Shown here piece after piece: positions 11,640 through 23,332 of a stretch of 64,000 nt of DNA. Origin of the DNA: Diadema setosum (Eukaryota > Echinodermata > Echinoidea > Diadematoida > Diadematidae); the NCBI RefSeq assembly GCF_964275005.1, contig NC_092685.1, positions 12,506,913-12,570,912 on the forward strand, written 5' to 3'. Each line of letters opens with the position of its first letter. Position 1 is the stretch's first letter. The position numbers were made by a program, and so were the translations under genes. The notes under the pieces are model-generated. The model saw nothing but the letters and a program-made list of their open reading frames with translations. It was not told the DNA's origin and did not search any database.

Positions 11640-11862
11640 TATCATGCGCATGAACACCTGTCTCCTGATCGGAGGACTCGAGTTCGAATCCCGCCCAGCG
11701 CTCCTTGGACAAGATGTTTTACCCATCATGTCCCTCTCGACCCAGGTGTATAGATGGGTATACATGGCAACGCTAGAGTAATCATAGTGGCAGGGCCCTC
11801 TGGTAGAGCAGTGGCAACACTGAAGAGGCTACCCTGGGTAAATAAGACATTATTATTATTAT
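11640..11862 (+). mobile_element. tRNA-derived SINE
   Basis: Contains an RNA polymerase III B-box-like GAGTTCGAATCCCG at about 11680-11693. This is followed by a SINE body with TGTCCCTCTCGACCCAGGTG, GGGCCCTCTGGTAGAGCAGT and CTACCCTGGGTAAATAAG, ending in a (ATT)n tail at 11847-11862. A clear A box is missing, so the head is degenerate or truncated. The body resembles SINEs I know from marine deuterostomes; the family name is not assigned. Confidence 0.75.
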
Positions 11863-11898
11863 TAAACCAACATGCGCACAAAAAAACAACAACAACAA

Positions 11899-11930
11899 AA
11901 CACACGCACACACACACACACACACACACA
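11899..11930. repeat. (CA)n microsatellite
   Basis: CA dinucleotide run just downstream of the SINE tail. Confidence 0.9.
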
Positions 11931-12477
11931 TCAGTGTATGTGCGGAATTAACAGATGGAAGAAAAGTAAGACGAGAGCATCTAGCATGAAACATTAGCAT
12001 AGGACGAATCCTTTTCCTTAAAGGAAAGGGCCAAAAATTGGAACAGAAGTTCACAACGGTCATCCGAAACAGGAGTGCAGTGGCACCAGAGGAGGTTCTT
12101 AAGGAGAGGATTGGCAAATAAAAGAAGACCTCCATCCGTACCCATTTGATGATCGTGTTCGGAATTTTGTCTAGTGCCCTATTCTCCCGACTGAAGCGAA
12201 TGAAAAGATTCGCCTCTGAGTGAAAGTGTGCGAATGTGCTCACTAAATATTGGCTTATCCCATTGGTTGGGATGGGATTCGAGGGTCCTTAATTCAGACA
12301 AAGAGATAATTCCAGCGACGAACCAGCACCGCCCAAAAACATCTCTTCACAATATTTCATCTGGAAAAGCTGCGGTTATAGGGTGGCAACAGTTTCTTCT
12401 CTGATGAACTAGGATACTTTGCCCATCTCTGACACCCGGTTTGGTTTGGTGAGCGCATCACTGGATATAAATCGAAG
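11931..12477 (+). other. Upstream region of the EGF-precursor gene
   Basis: Presumed promoter and 5' UTR of the gene starting at 12478. I see no repeat. A TATAAA-like sequence at about 12465 is only a few bases before the ATG, so it cannot serve this start; the real transcription start is not visible. Confidence 0.4.
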
Positions 12478-12869
12478 ATGGCTGTCAAAGTTGGAATCGT
12501 TATTGCAGCTATCGCTGTCTGCTCGCTGTCAGTGAGTGCAGATTCCGTAGGTGAGTTACTCTGACAACTATTCATCATAAAAACAAATTTGAAAATATTG
12601 TGTTTATGAAAGCCATCGATTTTACATGGTTATTAGCGCGGCGCTACAAAAATGATTTGTCTTTCCGCCAAGCTGTGAGCGATTACTGCCTTTTATTTCA
12701 TCTATCATAAGCAACCACACTTTCATCTCAATGAAGAGAAGTATTTCTCACTTATTGATCTGCTCCTCTTTTCAACTTACAAAAATAAAGGGGGGGGGGG
12801 GGAGGAGTAGAACGCCAGCGTTATAAGTCAAGACTTCCCTTCCTGTCCAATTAATGAAGAAATTCGTTA

Positions 12870-12940
<71 letters not shown>

Positions 12941-15900
12941 TATAGACCAACGATATTCATTTGATTCTCGCTTATCTACAAAATTAGATCACAAAGGAGA
13001 AATCGCTAAATCTAACGAAAGAGATTGTTATGTTAATACAGGTACAATCATAAATAGATTATCCTCACTTTTCTTTTCTGAAGGTCGTATACTATGAAGA
13101 TTATGGTCGGACGTTGAATTAAAGTGATTAGAGCATAGGTTTGGACATCAATGTCAAAGAATTACACGTATGTGCTACTCGAGTACCCCAAATTTGCATA
13201 GGCATTTAATGATACAACATAGCTTTGCAAGATTTCACTGTGAGATTTCTAGAGTAAGAAGTTCTTTTTCAACGAGCAGTAATAACAACGAAATTTATAT
13301 AAGATCAAGGAAACACACAAACAACAGATGGAAGTCCAGAAATGGGCATTTAAAGGAAAAGGCCGATTGTTATGAAAAGAAAGGAGATGATTTGAAAGCA
13401 ATAATAAGAGGAGAATGAATAAAATTAGCCTATACTGCCCGAATCAAAATCTGTTGGTGGCGGATATGAAACCGATTCATATTCCAATTTTAAAACAGAA
13501 AAGGAATGCAATATTGCTGTTACTGTCATTGACATAAATTCTCAGCTGTCAGCATGGTGCGTAATTGTCAATTTAATTCACTTTAATTGTATCAATATAT
13601 TGTGGTGATGAATTTGAAGAATGTCGTGTATATTTTATTGACTTATTAACGATGCTGACGTAACATAAACTCCAAGTAAACAACTATGGATTGATCAATA
13701 AGTCGATGAAGTTCGTAATTATTTTGCAGTCCGTCGCGTCAAGCGTGAATCGTGCGCGCTGATGATGGAACGGACGGACTCGTGCAGCGGGAACGGCTAC
13801 TGCTCGGACGATTTCATCGGACCGCACTGCGTCTGCATACCGGGGTGGGGCGGGAATCTCTGTCAGAATCCTGTCCCCATCAGGAATCAAGATGGTACGT
13901 CACCGAGTGGGTGGAAATGGGAGCTCAAATTGAAACTCTTGTTCCTCTTCACAGTCAGTCCGCAGCACGTATGCTAATGAGCCGATCCGGCAAGATTTAT
14001 TCAGCACTCTCGTTGACGATCTTTGCGTTCGAAAGGTGTCTCGTCGTGCGAGATTTTGCGAGACTTTGATAGGGCTATGGTTTTCACAGTGTAGCGACTT
14101 GTACATACATTCGTCATGGCTACAAGTCACGGTAAATTGTTCTCCAGACTTTGATCTTTATTTTGATACTAAATTTGCGTATAACATCGGATCTTATCAT
14201 GACTATATAATCAGTTGAATTTGCGTAAATTTTACCTGCTTTTCACGGAAGATTTTGTCGTCTAAAGTTCTTTTTTGGTTCCTGACCGGATTAAGAAACT
14301 GTTGTTTCTGATTTTGGCTTTTTCGTAGAGAGGAAACTTAGATGCTCATCATATATTGGAGTCAAGGAGACGCAAGCATGATTTATACTAGTTTTTCCGT
14401 TTTGTAATGTCTGTAAAATTCACTCCTAAGCCGGAAGTATGCTCCAAACAAAGTGTACAGTGGCGCGAGAGAGCTCTCTCATTGGACAGTGCTTGCATCC
14501 AGCACTTGAACTTGGCTTGAACTACACCCGTGCAGAGAAACCGCAAGTGGCATGAAACCGTTACACTGGTTATGTAGCAGCGTAATAACGTAATGCAAGC
14601 GCTGAATGCAAGCGCTGTCCAATGAGAGAGCTTACTCTTGAGAATGCACGGTTTCAAGCTGATCAGCACTGACATCGATGTATATTTTACTGGTTCCTGA
14701 CCGGATTAAGCAACAAATTGTCAAGATATTTACATGGATACAAAGATTTGGATATGGACTACCAAATAAAACATTTTCATTGAGACGCAAGGTGAATTTG
14801 GTATTTTTTGAACGTCTTGAACGTGTACTGCACAAATTACTTTTTTCATCATTTTTCAAGCTCAAATTACGCTATGATATTTTTCATTTACAATAATTTG
14901 AGTAACATGTGATGATAGTTTACATATTTTCCTTGAATTCGATACCAAATTTGTGAACATAAGGTGTATTTTTGTTGCCGAAAGCCCAAGGACAAAATCC
15001 CCTTACGCAGCTCATTACGTATGCAAGCCTAGAGGGGGCTTGCATACGAGTTGAATAAATACGAGCGAATTATCGGGTGCTGCGGACTGACTGTTCAGTT
15101 TCACACAATCAATTCTAATTGATCACAATAAAGGAACATGACGAAAAAAAAAATTATATTGATGCTAAAAAGGAAAGAAGAAACTTATGAAGTCTAAATA
15201 GTTATTTAATATTTTATATATATTTTTAATTTTTTTTTTAATTTTAGCACAGAACGGCAACATCAGTCACAATGACACACATTAGATAAGTAAATTATGT
15301 AATCTTAGCGAAACTCTCCTGTTATTTTGAACATCACTCGAGATTTCTTTTCCTTGAAAAGGTTCGTAAGGGAGGCGTTACATTCTTCGCATCAAATTAT
15401 TCCATAGTTGGTAGCGATTTCAGGGTGATCTTCAATAATTGTTACATAACTGACAAAATATTACCATAATTTCATGACTGGGAGCGGTGTCTTAGTCTAT
15501 GACATACCCCATTGCCTAAATCTACACACAATTATATGTAATCGGGACCGAAATAACAGTATTATCCCGTGTTTTATTTTTCTTCGTTGTATATACATTT
15601 TCTATCTGATGTCACGAAGCTTTTACTGATCTGGTACTCTCTCTCTCTCCCTCTCTTATCCTTTGAAATTCAACTTGAAATTGGACGGATTTTGTGGGTT
15701 TTTTTTTTTTTCATATAGATCGGGGAAGTGAAGACGCTTCATATGCACTTCAGTATAGTTATGTTATGTTATGTTATGTTATGTTATGTTATGTTATGTT
15801 ATGTTATGTTATGTTATGTCATGTCACGTCATGTCATGCCATATGATGTATGATGTGATGTCATGTCGTGTTATATTACATTATGCTATGATACGTTGTA

Positions 15901-18084
15901 TTACGTTATGTTACGTTTAATACGCCATGTCCTGTTGGTTTAATTAAGAGAATTTGCAAAATGGTGATAATTGGTGGTAACTTCACCACCTGCTATGGCA
16001 TCAGGTATACGAAGTAGACATCATGCTCGCAAGTGTTTATTGTGTCTGCAACGTCATAATTATGCGTGGAAACAATGAAGAAGTGTTACAATTAGGGAAG
16101 ACTTTAAAGTACAATGTCTAAATGTATCTTTTCCCCACACAGCTATATATGACATTACTTACTTCAGTAGAAAAAGAAAATGGCGGGGGCGTTTTGTGCG
16201 TATAGAACTCTTAGAAACTGCCGCATGTGAGTAAAAGCTTATTATTAAAGACATTATGTCGCAGTCCCTGTCCAGAAATGTTCAGCCACATGAAAAACAA
16301 GTTTGACAGGGTTCATCAAAAAAAAAAAAAAAAAAAAATCACAACGAAAGGATTAGGTTGCAAGGAAATTGACTGGATCCAAAAGACTCGACAGCAGGAT
16401 AAACGATATTACCTTAGCACAATGACAAATGACTACAATGGACTTCGTTATCACCTTTACCTGACAGCCGCTGCATTATCCCCTCCATCCCACTACTAAG
16501 GCTTCACGATAAATAACTTCTCCCAGGTCCCTCAGAACCAGGAGGCGGAGATGGCGGTGACGCGAATGACGGTGACGAGAGCGGCGGTGACGGCAGTCGT
16601 CCGACAGACTCGTCACCCCCTCAGCTGATAGTGGAAAGGACCGAGAGGCCGGAACCGATGCGTCCCGAGACGGTCACCCGAGATGCGCCGATCGGTGACG
16701 GCGGTGACGACGGAGACGACGAATGGGAGCCGACAACCGCCGAAACAATGGAGCAGAATCCAACAACGGCAGGTATGGTAAAATATTATTGAAGTTTTAT
16801 AAACAAAAATGGAGAACACACTTTGCAAAAGATGGTATCTTTGCGCATCTTCCTAAAATGGAATCATCATTAGTTTGCAGTATAATTGTCCATCTATACA
16901 ATGATATTATTCAAAAGAGTAGATATCGGGGCATATTTTTACAAAACTTTAGTCATTTGTTCTCAGTATTTTTTCCGGCAGGTATTCTGTCGTGATGAGA
17001 GTTGTTTCTAGTGACTTAAATTCCACTAACAATATCAGATATTCTACAATCATAAAAAACGGGCAGGAATTGCAAAAAAAAAACACAAAAGAACAAAAAC
17101 AAAAACAAAAACAAAGAAACAAAGAAGCAAAATAAACACGTGGATGCTAAATTTCACTAATTGTTACATGAGGAAATAAGTGGAATTTTGTTGTTGTTAT
17201 CGTTGTTTTCAATCCACCAGGAGTTGATAATGGCGATGACGATGAAGGCAGCAATAATGGGAACGGTGGAGATGACGGAGAGGATGACGAAACACTGGAA
17301 ACGGATGGAGAACGAGTTATGCGCATGTGCGACGAGCTTTACGCACGGACCAATGACTGCACGAACCGACAGGGCTACTGCTCGCTCGATGGGCTCGGTG
17401 CTTTCTGCCAATGTAGCGCTGGCTTCATTGGTCTGTCCTGCCAGTATAGAGGTAAATGGCTCGCAATTTTATGTCACATAAAGGTAGAGGAAGGAGATAG
17501 AAAGGGATAGAGGGTTACAGTAAGTGCTTATAGTAACTTTGTCTGTTGAGAGATAACCAGGTACCGTTCCAGGGGGTCCGGAAGGAAAGAATGGGAGCAT
17601 TATTCCACGGAGAAACGGCGTACAAAATACCAATTCTAATTGCTCCTTAAATTCTTATCAGGTACTTGGGTTTCAGTTAAAGATCATGATCATAATATGA
17701 TAATGATATAACGATATGCCCTATATTACGATGCGTTTCTTTTAACAGTCTCGTGTACAGTAGATTATTATATCTACCCGAGACTGTTAAGATAAACGCA
17801 TCGTAACAACTCAATATTACACTATATAATAGTGCAGTGACGATCTGTTATGAACGCGGCTGATTAATATGCTATGGGTCTACAATGAAAACACAACATA
17901 ACATATACCTATCAAACAGTGCATCTAATGTGAGAAAAAAAAAGCGTTCGTTTCCAGAGTCAAGTTATCAACGTGTTTTCTCCCCACAGCTGAGACAGTC
18001 AGGGAGCTACTGCAGGCGCTTGTTCTCTTGATGCAGGACCCACACTATCGGGTGATCGGCGGATTATCGATGTCAGACCCGTAG
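12478..18084 (+). CDS. Secreted precursor with two EGF-like domains
   Basis: Five exons join in phase 1 throughout: 12478-12550, 13730-13894, 16527-16772, 17221-17451 and 17990-18084, 269 residues. Exon 1 encodes a signal peptide (MAVKVGIVIAAIAVCSLSVS). Exon 2 begins with a furin-like RRVKR, then EGF-like domain 1 with six Cys spaced 9-5-8-1-8. Exon 3 is a linker rich in Gly, Asp, Pro and Thr (about 82 residues). Exon 4 has an acidic lead and EGF-like domain 2, spaced 9-6-8-1-8. Exon 5 encodes a short amphipathic tail, ending VIGGLSMSDP. No transmembrane segment is visible, so it should be secreted and perhaps processed. The modular exons and layout recall sea-urchin exogastrula-inducing (EGF-like) peptide precursors, but that link is only an inference. 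The C3-C4 loop of 8 is shorter than in classical EGF-receptor ligands. It could also be a matrix protein. Confidence 0.82.
12871..12934. repeat. (TA)n microsatellite
   Basis: About 30 TA units in intron 1 of the EGF-precursor gene. A G-run of about 12 lies nearby at 12790. Confidence 0.95.
14274..14713. repeat. Direct repeats flanking a hairpin, EGF-gene intron 2
   Basis: GGTTCCTGACCGGATTAAG occurs at about 14278-14296 and again at 14692-14710. Between them, 14467-14633 is an inverted repeat: GAGCTCTCTCATTGGACAG with GCTTGCAT against ATGCAAGCGCTGTCCAATG and AGAGAGCTT. Non-coding; it may be a composite or nested insertion. Confidence 0.6.
14714..15758 (+). other. EGF-gene intron 2, nothing further recognised
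   Basis: AT-rich intron sequence. I looked for an additional EGF exon and did not find one. Confidence 0.5.
15759..15829. repeat. (ATGTT)n pentanucleotide repeat
   Basis: About 14 tandem ATGTT units, decaying to ATGTC/ATGCC variants up to about 15920. Confidence 0.95.
17726..17806. mobile_element. Short palindromic element, EGF-gene intron 4
   Basis: TTACGATGCGTTTCTTTTAA with CAGTCTCG is mirrored by CGAGACTGTTAAGATAAACG with CATCGTAA, around a loop of about 25 bp. It looks like a miniature hairpin transposon. Confidence 0.7.
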
Positions 18085-20212
18085 CTGTAGTGACGGATAT
18101 GACTCGGACCTGGAATGATAATTATTTTCATCATTAACAGCTCATCTAAAATATCCATTTTGTATGATTACGGTAGAGTAAAGACTGTGGCGTGTTACAG
18201 TCATTTTCATCATCATCATAGAAGCACAGGGAACAACAGTTTAAGGCCAAACAGTAATGAAGATGATACTTCGAGGTGCCTTATCCCAACATAACCTTCT
18301 CACCAGTGTTAAACTTCATACTATCAGCGTGCATATAGTCATACAATAATGATGCGCAGGTTTGGGTGAAGTTGTGATGTGCACAATCTTATGGCATGGT
18401 TTCAGTACATGAGTTGTAGTTAATTACGTATAAGACAATTCCAGATTTAGCCTGTGTAGACTGTTCTATTGATGCTTATCGTACACCAAAACATCATTTT
18501 AATCCGTTTGTATAATGAACGGAAGTATATATTACTGAAGAAGAAACACAACCACTGTAAGAACATCATTTTCAAACATTGGTAAATGTCTTCTTTGCTT
18601 GCCGTATGAAATCAATATGGCTGTCACGTTTACGGGCAGAAGAGAATGTCGCATGATAGAACTTTGGATTGATGCCTGTTGACTTTTAGGGAAGCCTCTT
18701 TACTTCTGTTCTGTTGATTTATTTGACAAACGAAATTATTATAGGGTTATATTAAATTGCCCCTTTATCATTAAACATTCTAAACCCGAAAGGTATTTAA
18801 GTAAATGTAGAGGGTGTCGTTTAACACATCCCAAAAGATCAAATTTACAAAAAAAAAAGTTTAATATTCTACATTCAATAATGACAGAATCGTCAAGTAA
18901 CATTCGTGGCAATACCTACTTTATCACGAGAGTGATATTTCATCGATGAAAATGGCAAGCATACTAGATTTTGTACAGACGTTTGTTCTTTTACTGATAG
19001 AGATATTGATAAAAATCACACGGTCACTGTAATTAAAATGGCTGGAAATAGCATGCTCATTTTTGCCATTGACTGACGAGTAACTGCAAATATTAATACC
19101 ATGTCAAGTCAGGGCAAATAACTTCACTGTTCTTTTTTGAAACCCTTTGCAACTATAGAATCTATGCGATGCGAAGACGATGATTATGTATGATAATTAC
19201 GATGATCATAATATATGAAATGCGTATAAATCTACTTGTAATATGCTTTCTCTGATAGGACCATGTTCCCAGCTGAAGACACAGTAAATTCCTCATTTGC
19301 CTTGTCATGCACGTGTAGTCATATATCTGTCTTTTTTTTAATAAAGGAAATGGGTCTCAGCACTACTATAATGCATGTGTTGCTTTCTTTGTTGCAAACA
19401 CGAAAAGCGCGCGACCAAGGCTCTGTGCCCACATCCAATTACGGATGTTACGCCGGCTTCTATGAAGATGTGTACGCAAGAAAAATTAATGGATCATCGT
19501 TTGGATGACTGTCCAGTTACAGCAGGCTAGATCTCTGTCATTGTATCTCACAAAGTAATGGCTGTCTCTAACTGATTGATTGCTAAACTCTGAAAACGGA
19601 TATGAAATTGCAACGACCCTCTTCAGTAAATTGCGGAAGAAGAGAAAAGATGATAAAGAATAAAAGAACCCCAAACACATCAAAACATAGTACAATTTAT
19701 CGAGAACAGACTTCACAGAATACCAAATGGGTTCCCTTCACACAATCTCGCCGCATATACTTGGATAGCACCTCGTCAGGCATAAATAATACATAATAAT
19801 AATTTTTGAGGGGGAGGGGTGTTATGTTCTTAATCAGAACCCTCTGTTCATAGCTAATTATCGCGCGTTTCGCTTCTCCTGCATGGTTACAGGTATGAAT
19901 GCTTCCTCATTGAAATATTAATATTTCAGACTTGAGGGGGATTTAATTTTCTTGCACCGAGACCTGTAATCTGCTCGAAAGTAGAAACTGTCACTCTGAC
20001 GATGATAACACGTTCTTTATGGCATGATGGGATTTCAATCGCATTCAGCCACTGTTCCTCGCGCGCGTGTTCATCATTCGATAGACCCGCTCCCATTGAT
20101 CAGGCCTTACTAATGATTACGATGGAAGACATTGCGTGGAGTGTTGGTTGAGGCGGACATGTCGTGAAAGCAGCTCTTAAGCCGAGAAAAGTGGTGTCAG
20201 AGTCTTATCAAA
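18085..20212 (+). other. Intergenic between EGF-precursor and GPCR genes
   Basis: The first part should hold the 3' UTR of the EGF-precursor gene. No other exon, RNA gene or repeat element could be supported. The end is the 5' flank of the GPCR. Confidence 0.5.
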
Positions 20213-21382
20213 ATGAAGAACAACTCAGCATTGACTTCTACTTTGGCCGCGGATACTTTACCCGACGGGTTTGCAACCATAGAAATATCAGTGGCCGGAG
20301 CGGTTTGTAGTATCATTTTGGCTCTTCTCATAACATTGGCAAATGCAATAGTAATCCTTATCTATTTCAAAAATGAGGATGTGCGGAAACATGTGTCTAA
20401 TGTAATCATCCTGAATCTTTCACTGTCGGATCTGCTCGTTGGATGTTGGAATCTACCAATCTCCGCCGTACAGAGGTTAACGGGAAGATGGATATTTGGC
20501 GAGCTGATGTGCAAGATATTCGAGATGGTAGCGTACCTGGATACCATGATGTCAGTGCTCCTGGTCATTCTACTCTGCATCCAGCGTCGGTTAGCAATTT
20601 CAAAAAGTCCCAAATATCGGGCTCTTTTGACCCACAGGAAAATCATCGTTGTCCTAGCAACCATGTGGTCATTCTTTTTTCTGTTTTACACCGGCATCGC
20701 TTTTGTCTGGCCGGAGATCACAGACAGCCATCTTGTTGATTACAAAGTGGATTGTCTTATGGAGTTTCGTCACAGTTTTGGCTTCTCCGTCTTCATGCTC
20801 CTCGTGGAAATCGCAGTACCCTTCATCGTCCTAATCGCCCTCTGCTTCAATATCGGTTTGGAGATTTACGCGCGCTCCAGACGGATCGAGGAACTTTCTC
20901 TGGATCTTCCTCGGGGCTCGAGAGAAGCGCGCTCCAGACGAGTCGAGGAGCAAACAGATACGACGAGGGAATTCTCCCTGGATCCTCCTCCGGGCTCAAG
21001 CGGTGACACTACGCTCGATGATACAACACGGCCGAAGGAGGACAGCCTTGCATGTCGGGACACCGGCAGAGTCGAAAACGGGCTGTCACGAGCTCCGAAC
21101 CCTGTTTTACGGGCTGGCAAGCGTAACAAATTAGTTGGATACAGAAAGGCATATTTATCTCTCCTAGTTCTAGTCACGTTCTACCTGGTCTGTTGGATGC
21201 CTTATGCAGTGTTTGTAATCAGAGAACAATCTTCCCAATCCCCTTCATCGTTCCAAGTGTTCATAACAGTAATAATTTTGTATTCGAACTCGCTGGTCAA
21301 TCCTGTCTTGTACGCCATCACCAACGTACACTACCGTCGAGGATTCTTCAAACTATTGCATCTTCCGCAGCGGTGGCTCTGA
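20213..21382 (+). CDS. Orphan class A (rhodopsin-like) GPCR, amine-receptor-like
   Basis: A single-exon 389-residue receptor with seven hydrophobic segments. Landmarks: Asn44 in TM1, LSLSD with Asp73 in TM2, Cys100 and Cys181 for the TM3-ECL2 disulfide, Pro203 in TM5, CWMPY (327-331) in TM6 and NPVLY (363-367) in TM7, then helix 8 YRRGFFKLL. An N-glycosylation sequon sits at Asn3. The TM6/TM7 signatures are closest to aminergic receptors (histamine/muscarinic style). However, position 3.32 is Ala, not the amine-binding Asp, and the DRY motif reads Q-R-R (124-126). Intracellular loop 3 is long (about 220-310), rich in Arg/Ser/Asp, and contains an internal duplication. It should signal through G proteins at the plasma membrane. 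The ligand is unknown. The ATG is the first in frame after an AAA-ATG context, and no intron is needed. Confidence 0.93.
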   Translation: MKNNSALTSTLAADTLPDGFATIEISVAGAVCSIILALLITLANAIVILIYFKNEDVRKHVSNVIILNLSLSDLLVGCWNLPISAVQRLTGRWIFGELMCKIFEMVAYLDTMMSVLLVILLCIQRRLAISKSPKYRALLTHRKIIVVLATMWSFFFLFYTGIAFVWPEITDSHLVDYKVDCLMEFRHSFGFSVFMLLVEIAVPFIVLIALCFNIGLEIYARSRRIEELSLDLPRGSREARSRRVEEQTDTTREFSLDPPPGSSGDTTLDDTTRPKEDSLACRDTGRVENGLSRAPNPVLRAGKRNKLVGYRKAYLSLLVLVTFYLVCWMPYAVFVIREQSSQSPSSFQVFITVIILYSNSLVNPVLYAITNVHYRRGFFKLLHLPQRWL

Positions 21383-21544
21383 AAATACGAGGAATGTGAG
21401 AGTGCAATGTCACAATGCTCACATTTTAGGATAAAAGTGTACGTACAAGGAGTTTTGTGATATGTTTTTGATATTTTTCTTAAAGAATCAGAAAACATTA
21501 AGTCCATTTTTAGCATATTTCGGTCAGATAAACTGTCCCATAAG

Positions 21545-22130
21545 ATCACAGAGACCGAAACCTGAATACACGTTCGGATTGAGTGAAAGCCATGATGATT
21601 AGTTGAACACATCAGTGAAGGTTTGAGGAAAATCGAACAATCTGCTCAAAAGTTATAAAGTTTCGATGCTGTCATCGCTGGATTAGGAGACTACTACACT
21701 TCGTGACATCATAATGGACAACAGTCTAAAGAAAATATAACGAAAATCAACATTTTTATTTTAACTTTCCTATAACCGTAATGAAAGAGCACATGACTTA
21801 ATACATCTTTCAGAAAGCAGGGGAATAACATTACCCTGAACTATAGTTACAAGTCGACTGCGTATAGGCCTACTTTTAATTTTAAAAAAGAATGGCATTT
21901 TGTGAAATTTTCTTATATTTTCTTTATATGTCCATATTAATAATGACGCCATGAACTGCAGTAGTCACCTTATCCACCGTTGACGGCACATAAACTTCAT
22001 GAACATTATGAATAAACATAACTTTTGATTCGATTTTCCGATTTTTTCCTAAAAATTTCACTGATGTTTTTACTAATATTGTTGCTTTAACATTCAATCC
22101 GCAGTTATTTTGGGCTTCAGTTTCCTTTAA
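21545..22130. mobile_element. Foldback element, copy 2
   Basis: A diverged relative of the element at 1-580. It has the same blocks: AACACATCAGTGAAGGTTTG near 21605, a GAGACTACTACAC block near 21687, and the mirrored CAGTAGTCACCTTATCCACC near 21959 with AAATTTCACTGATGTTTTTA near 22053. The central loop is AT-rich. No coding capacity. It is older or more diverged than copy 1. Confidence 0.7.
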
Positions 22131-22439
22131 TTCGCGAGGACATAACAGTGTAATCCATTGCAAGTACACAACACATAATGATTATATTAATTCATCATGT
22201 ACTTCAAGGTTTCGAGTGATATCATGTTCATACTGTTTGTATGTTTGTTAGTTTATAGTGAGAATGGATTACTCAGAATATTGAAACAAATATTAGTTTC
22301 GCTTTTGAAGAATAGCATTCACACAAGCGTATCTAATTCATTAGGGCGGTAGTGCTTATTTTTATCAGTAAACAAATTTGGAATGATGTTGTACGCCATT
22401 AGTGTAATGGCGCATATTATGTTTGAGCACAGACATGTA
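22131..22439. other. Intergenic, nothing recognised
   Basis: AT-rich sequence between the foldback element and the LINE fragment. No feature supported. Confidence 0.5.
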
Positions 22440-23332
22440 GGGCCTTTCACGGTTTCACGGTATCACAGTTGAAAAGCTCCATCCGGAACATCACTCAACG
22501 TTGATAGCGGTCTGTGAGGGAACGGTATCTAATCGAGCTGTGTGCTCTTTAGCTTTTGTTTGAATATCATTGAATCCTTGATGGAAATTAATGAGTGGGG
22601 GAGGGAGTTCCAATCTTTGGCAGATTTGGGGAAAAAGGATTGTTTGAAGCAGTTGGTCTTGCTAAAAGGAACCTCAAGGGAGAGCGGGTGAGATCTTCTT
22701 GTAGACACAGAGGGGTCTCGTTTCTTAAATTCCAAGTAATCCGTAATGGGGAGATCTACATTGTTGTGGATCATCTTGTGCATCATGACCTGCCTGTTGA
22801 TGAATCTTCTATATTGGAGGGGTGGGAGTTGAAGGGATGCAAGCATGGCTGTGACAGAGCTTTCACGTTTATAATCGTTAAGGATGAACCGTGCCGCTCG
22901 CCTTTGGACAGCTTCAACTTTCTGAATATTGCTCTTGGTATGTGGATCCCATACTGAACTGCAGTATTCAATATGGGGACGGACAAGACTTTTGAAAGCT
23001 TGGATTTTCACTTTAGGAGGGGCTGATCCCAGGTTGCGACGTAGAAAACCAATCATACCATTAGCTTTAGATACTGCGTGGTCCACGTGGGTATTCCACT
23101 TCATGTCAGATGACAGAGTAACTCCAAGGTACTTATGCTGGTGGACTGATTGGAGGTCTTGACCGCAGAGCCTGTATGTGCGCTCAATTTTGGTCTTACA
23201 TCTAGAGAACCTAATCACACTACATTTATCTGGTTTCAAGGACATTAGCCACCGGGAGGACCATCTCTCCAAAAGTTTGAGATCCTTCTGGAGCAAGTTA
23301 CAATCTGATGGGGTTTTGATAGGCCGATATCA
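22440..23332 (-). mobile_element. 5'-truncated LINE (non-LTR retrotransposon), 3' part of ORF2
   Basis: The minus strand encodes about 264 residues of the reverse-transcriptase protein C-terminal part, starting RPIKTPSDCN. It continues through LMSLKPDKCSVIRFS, HKYLGVTLSSDMKWNTH, SLVRPHIEYCSSVWDPH and QRRAARFIL to FFPKSAKDWNSLP, and stops at 22529. These blocks are the thumb and C-terminal region of Jockey/CR1-type LINE ORF2. The catalytic fingers/palm (with the Asp-Asp motif) and the endonuclease are absent because the copy is truncated near 23330. Translation is uninterrupted over this part, which suggests a fairly recent insertion. The 3' UTR runs from 22528 down to roughly 22440. Confidence 0.92.

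Noticed and set aside
11681-11694. Possible tRNA gene (B-box)
   Set aside because: No cloverleaf or A box; the downstream body and (ATT)n tail mark it as a SINE.
12463-12470. TATAAA-like sequence before the EGF-precursor gene
   Set aside because: It lies only about 8 bases upstream of the ATG, too close to set a transcription start before that codon.
20362-21177. Minus-strand and alternate-frame ORFs over the GPCR
   Set aside because: Shadows of the receptor gene in other frames.
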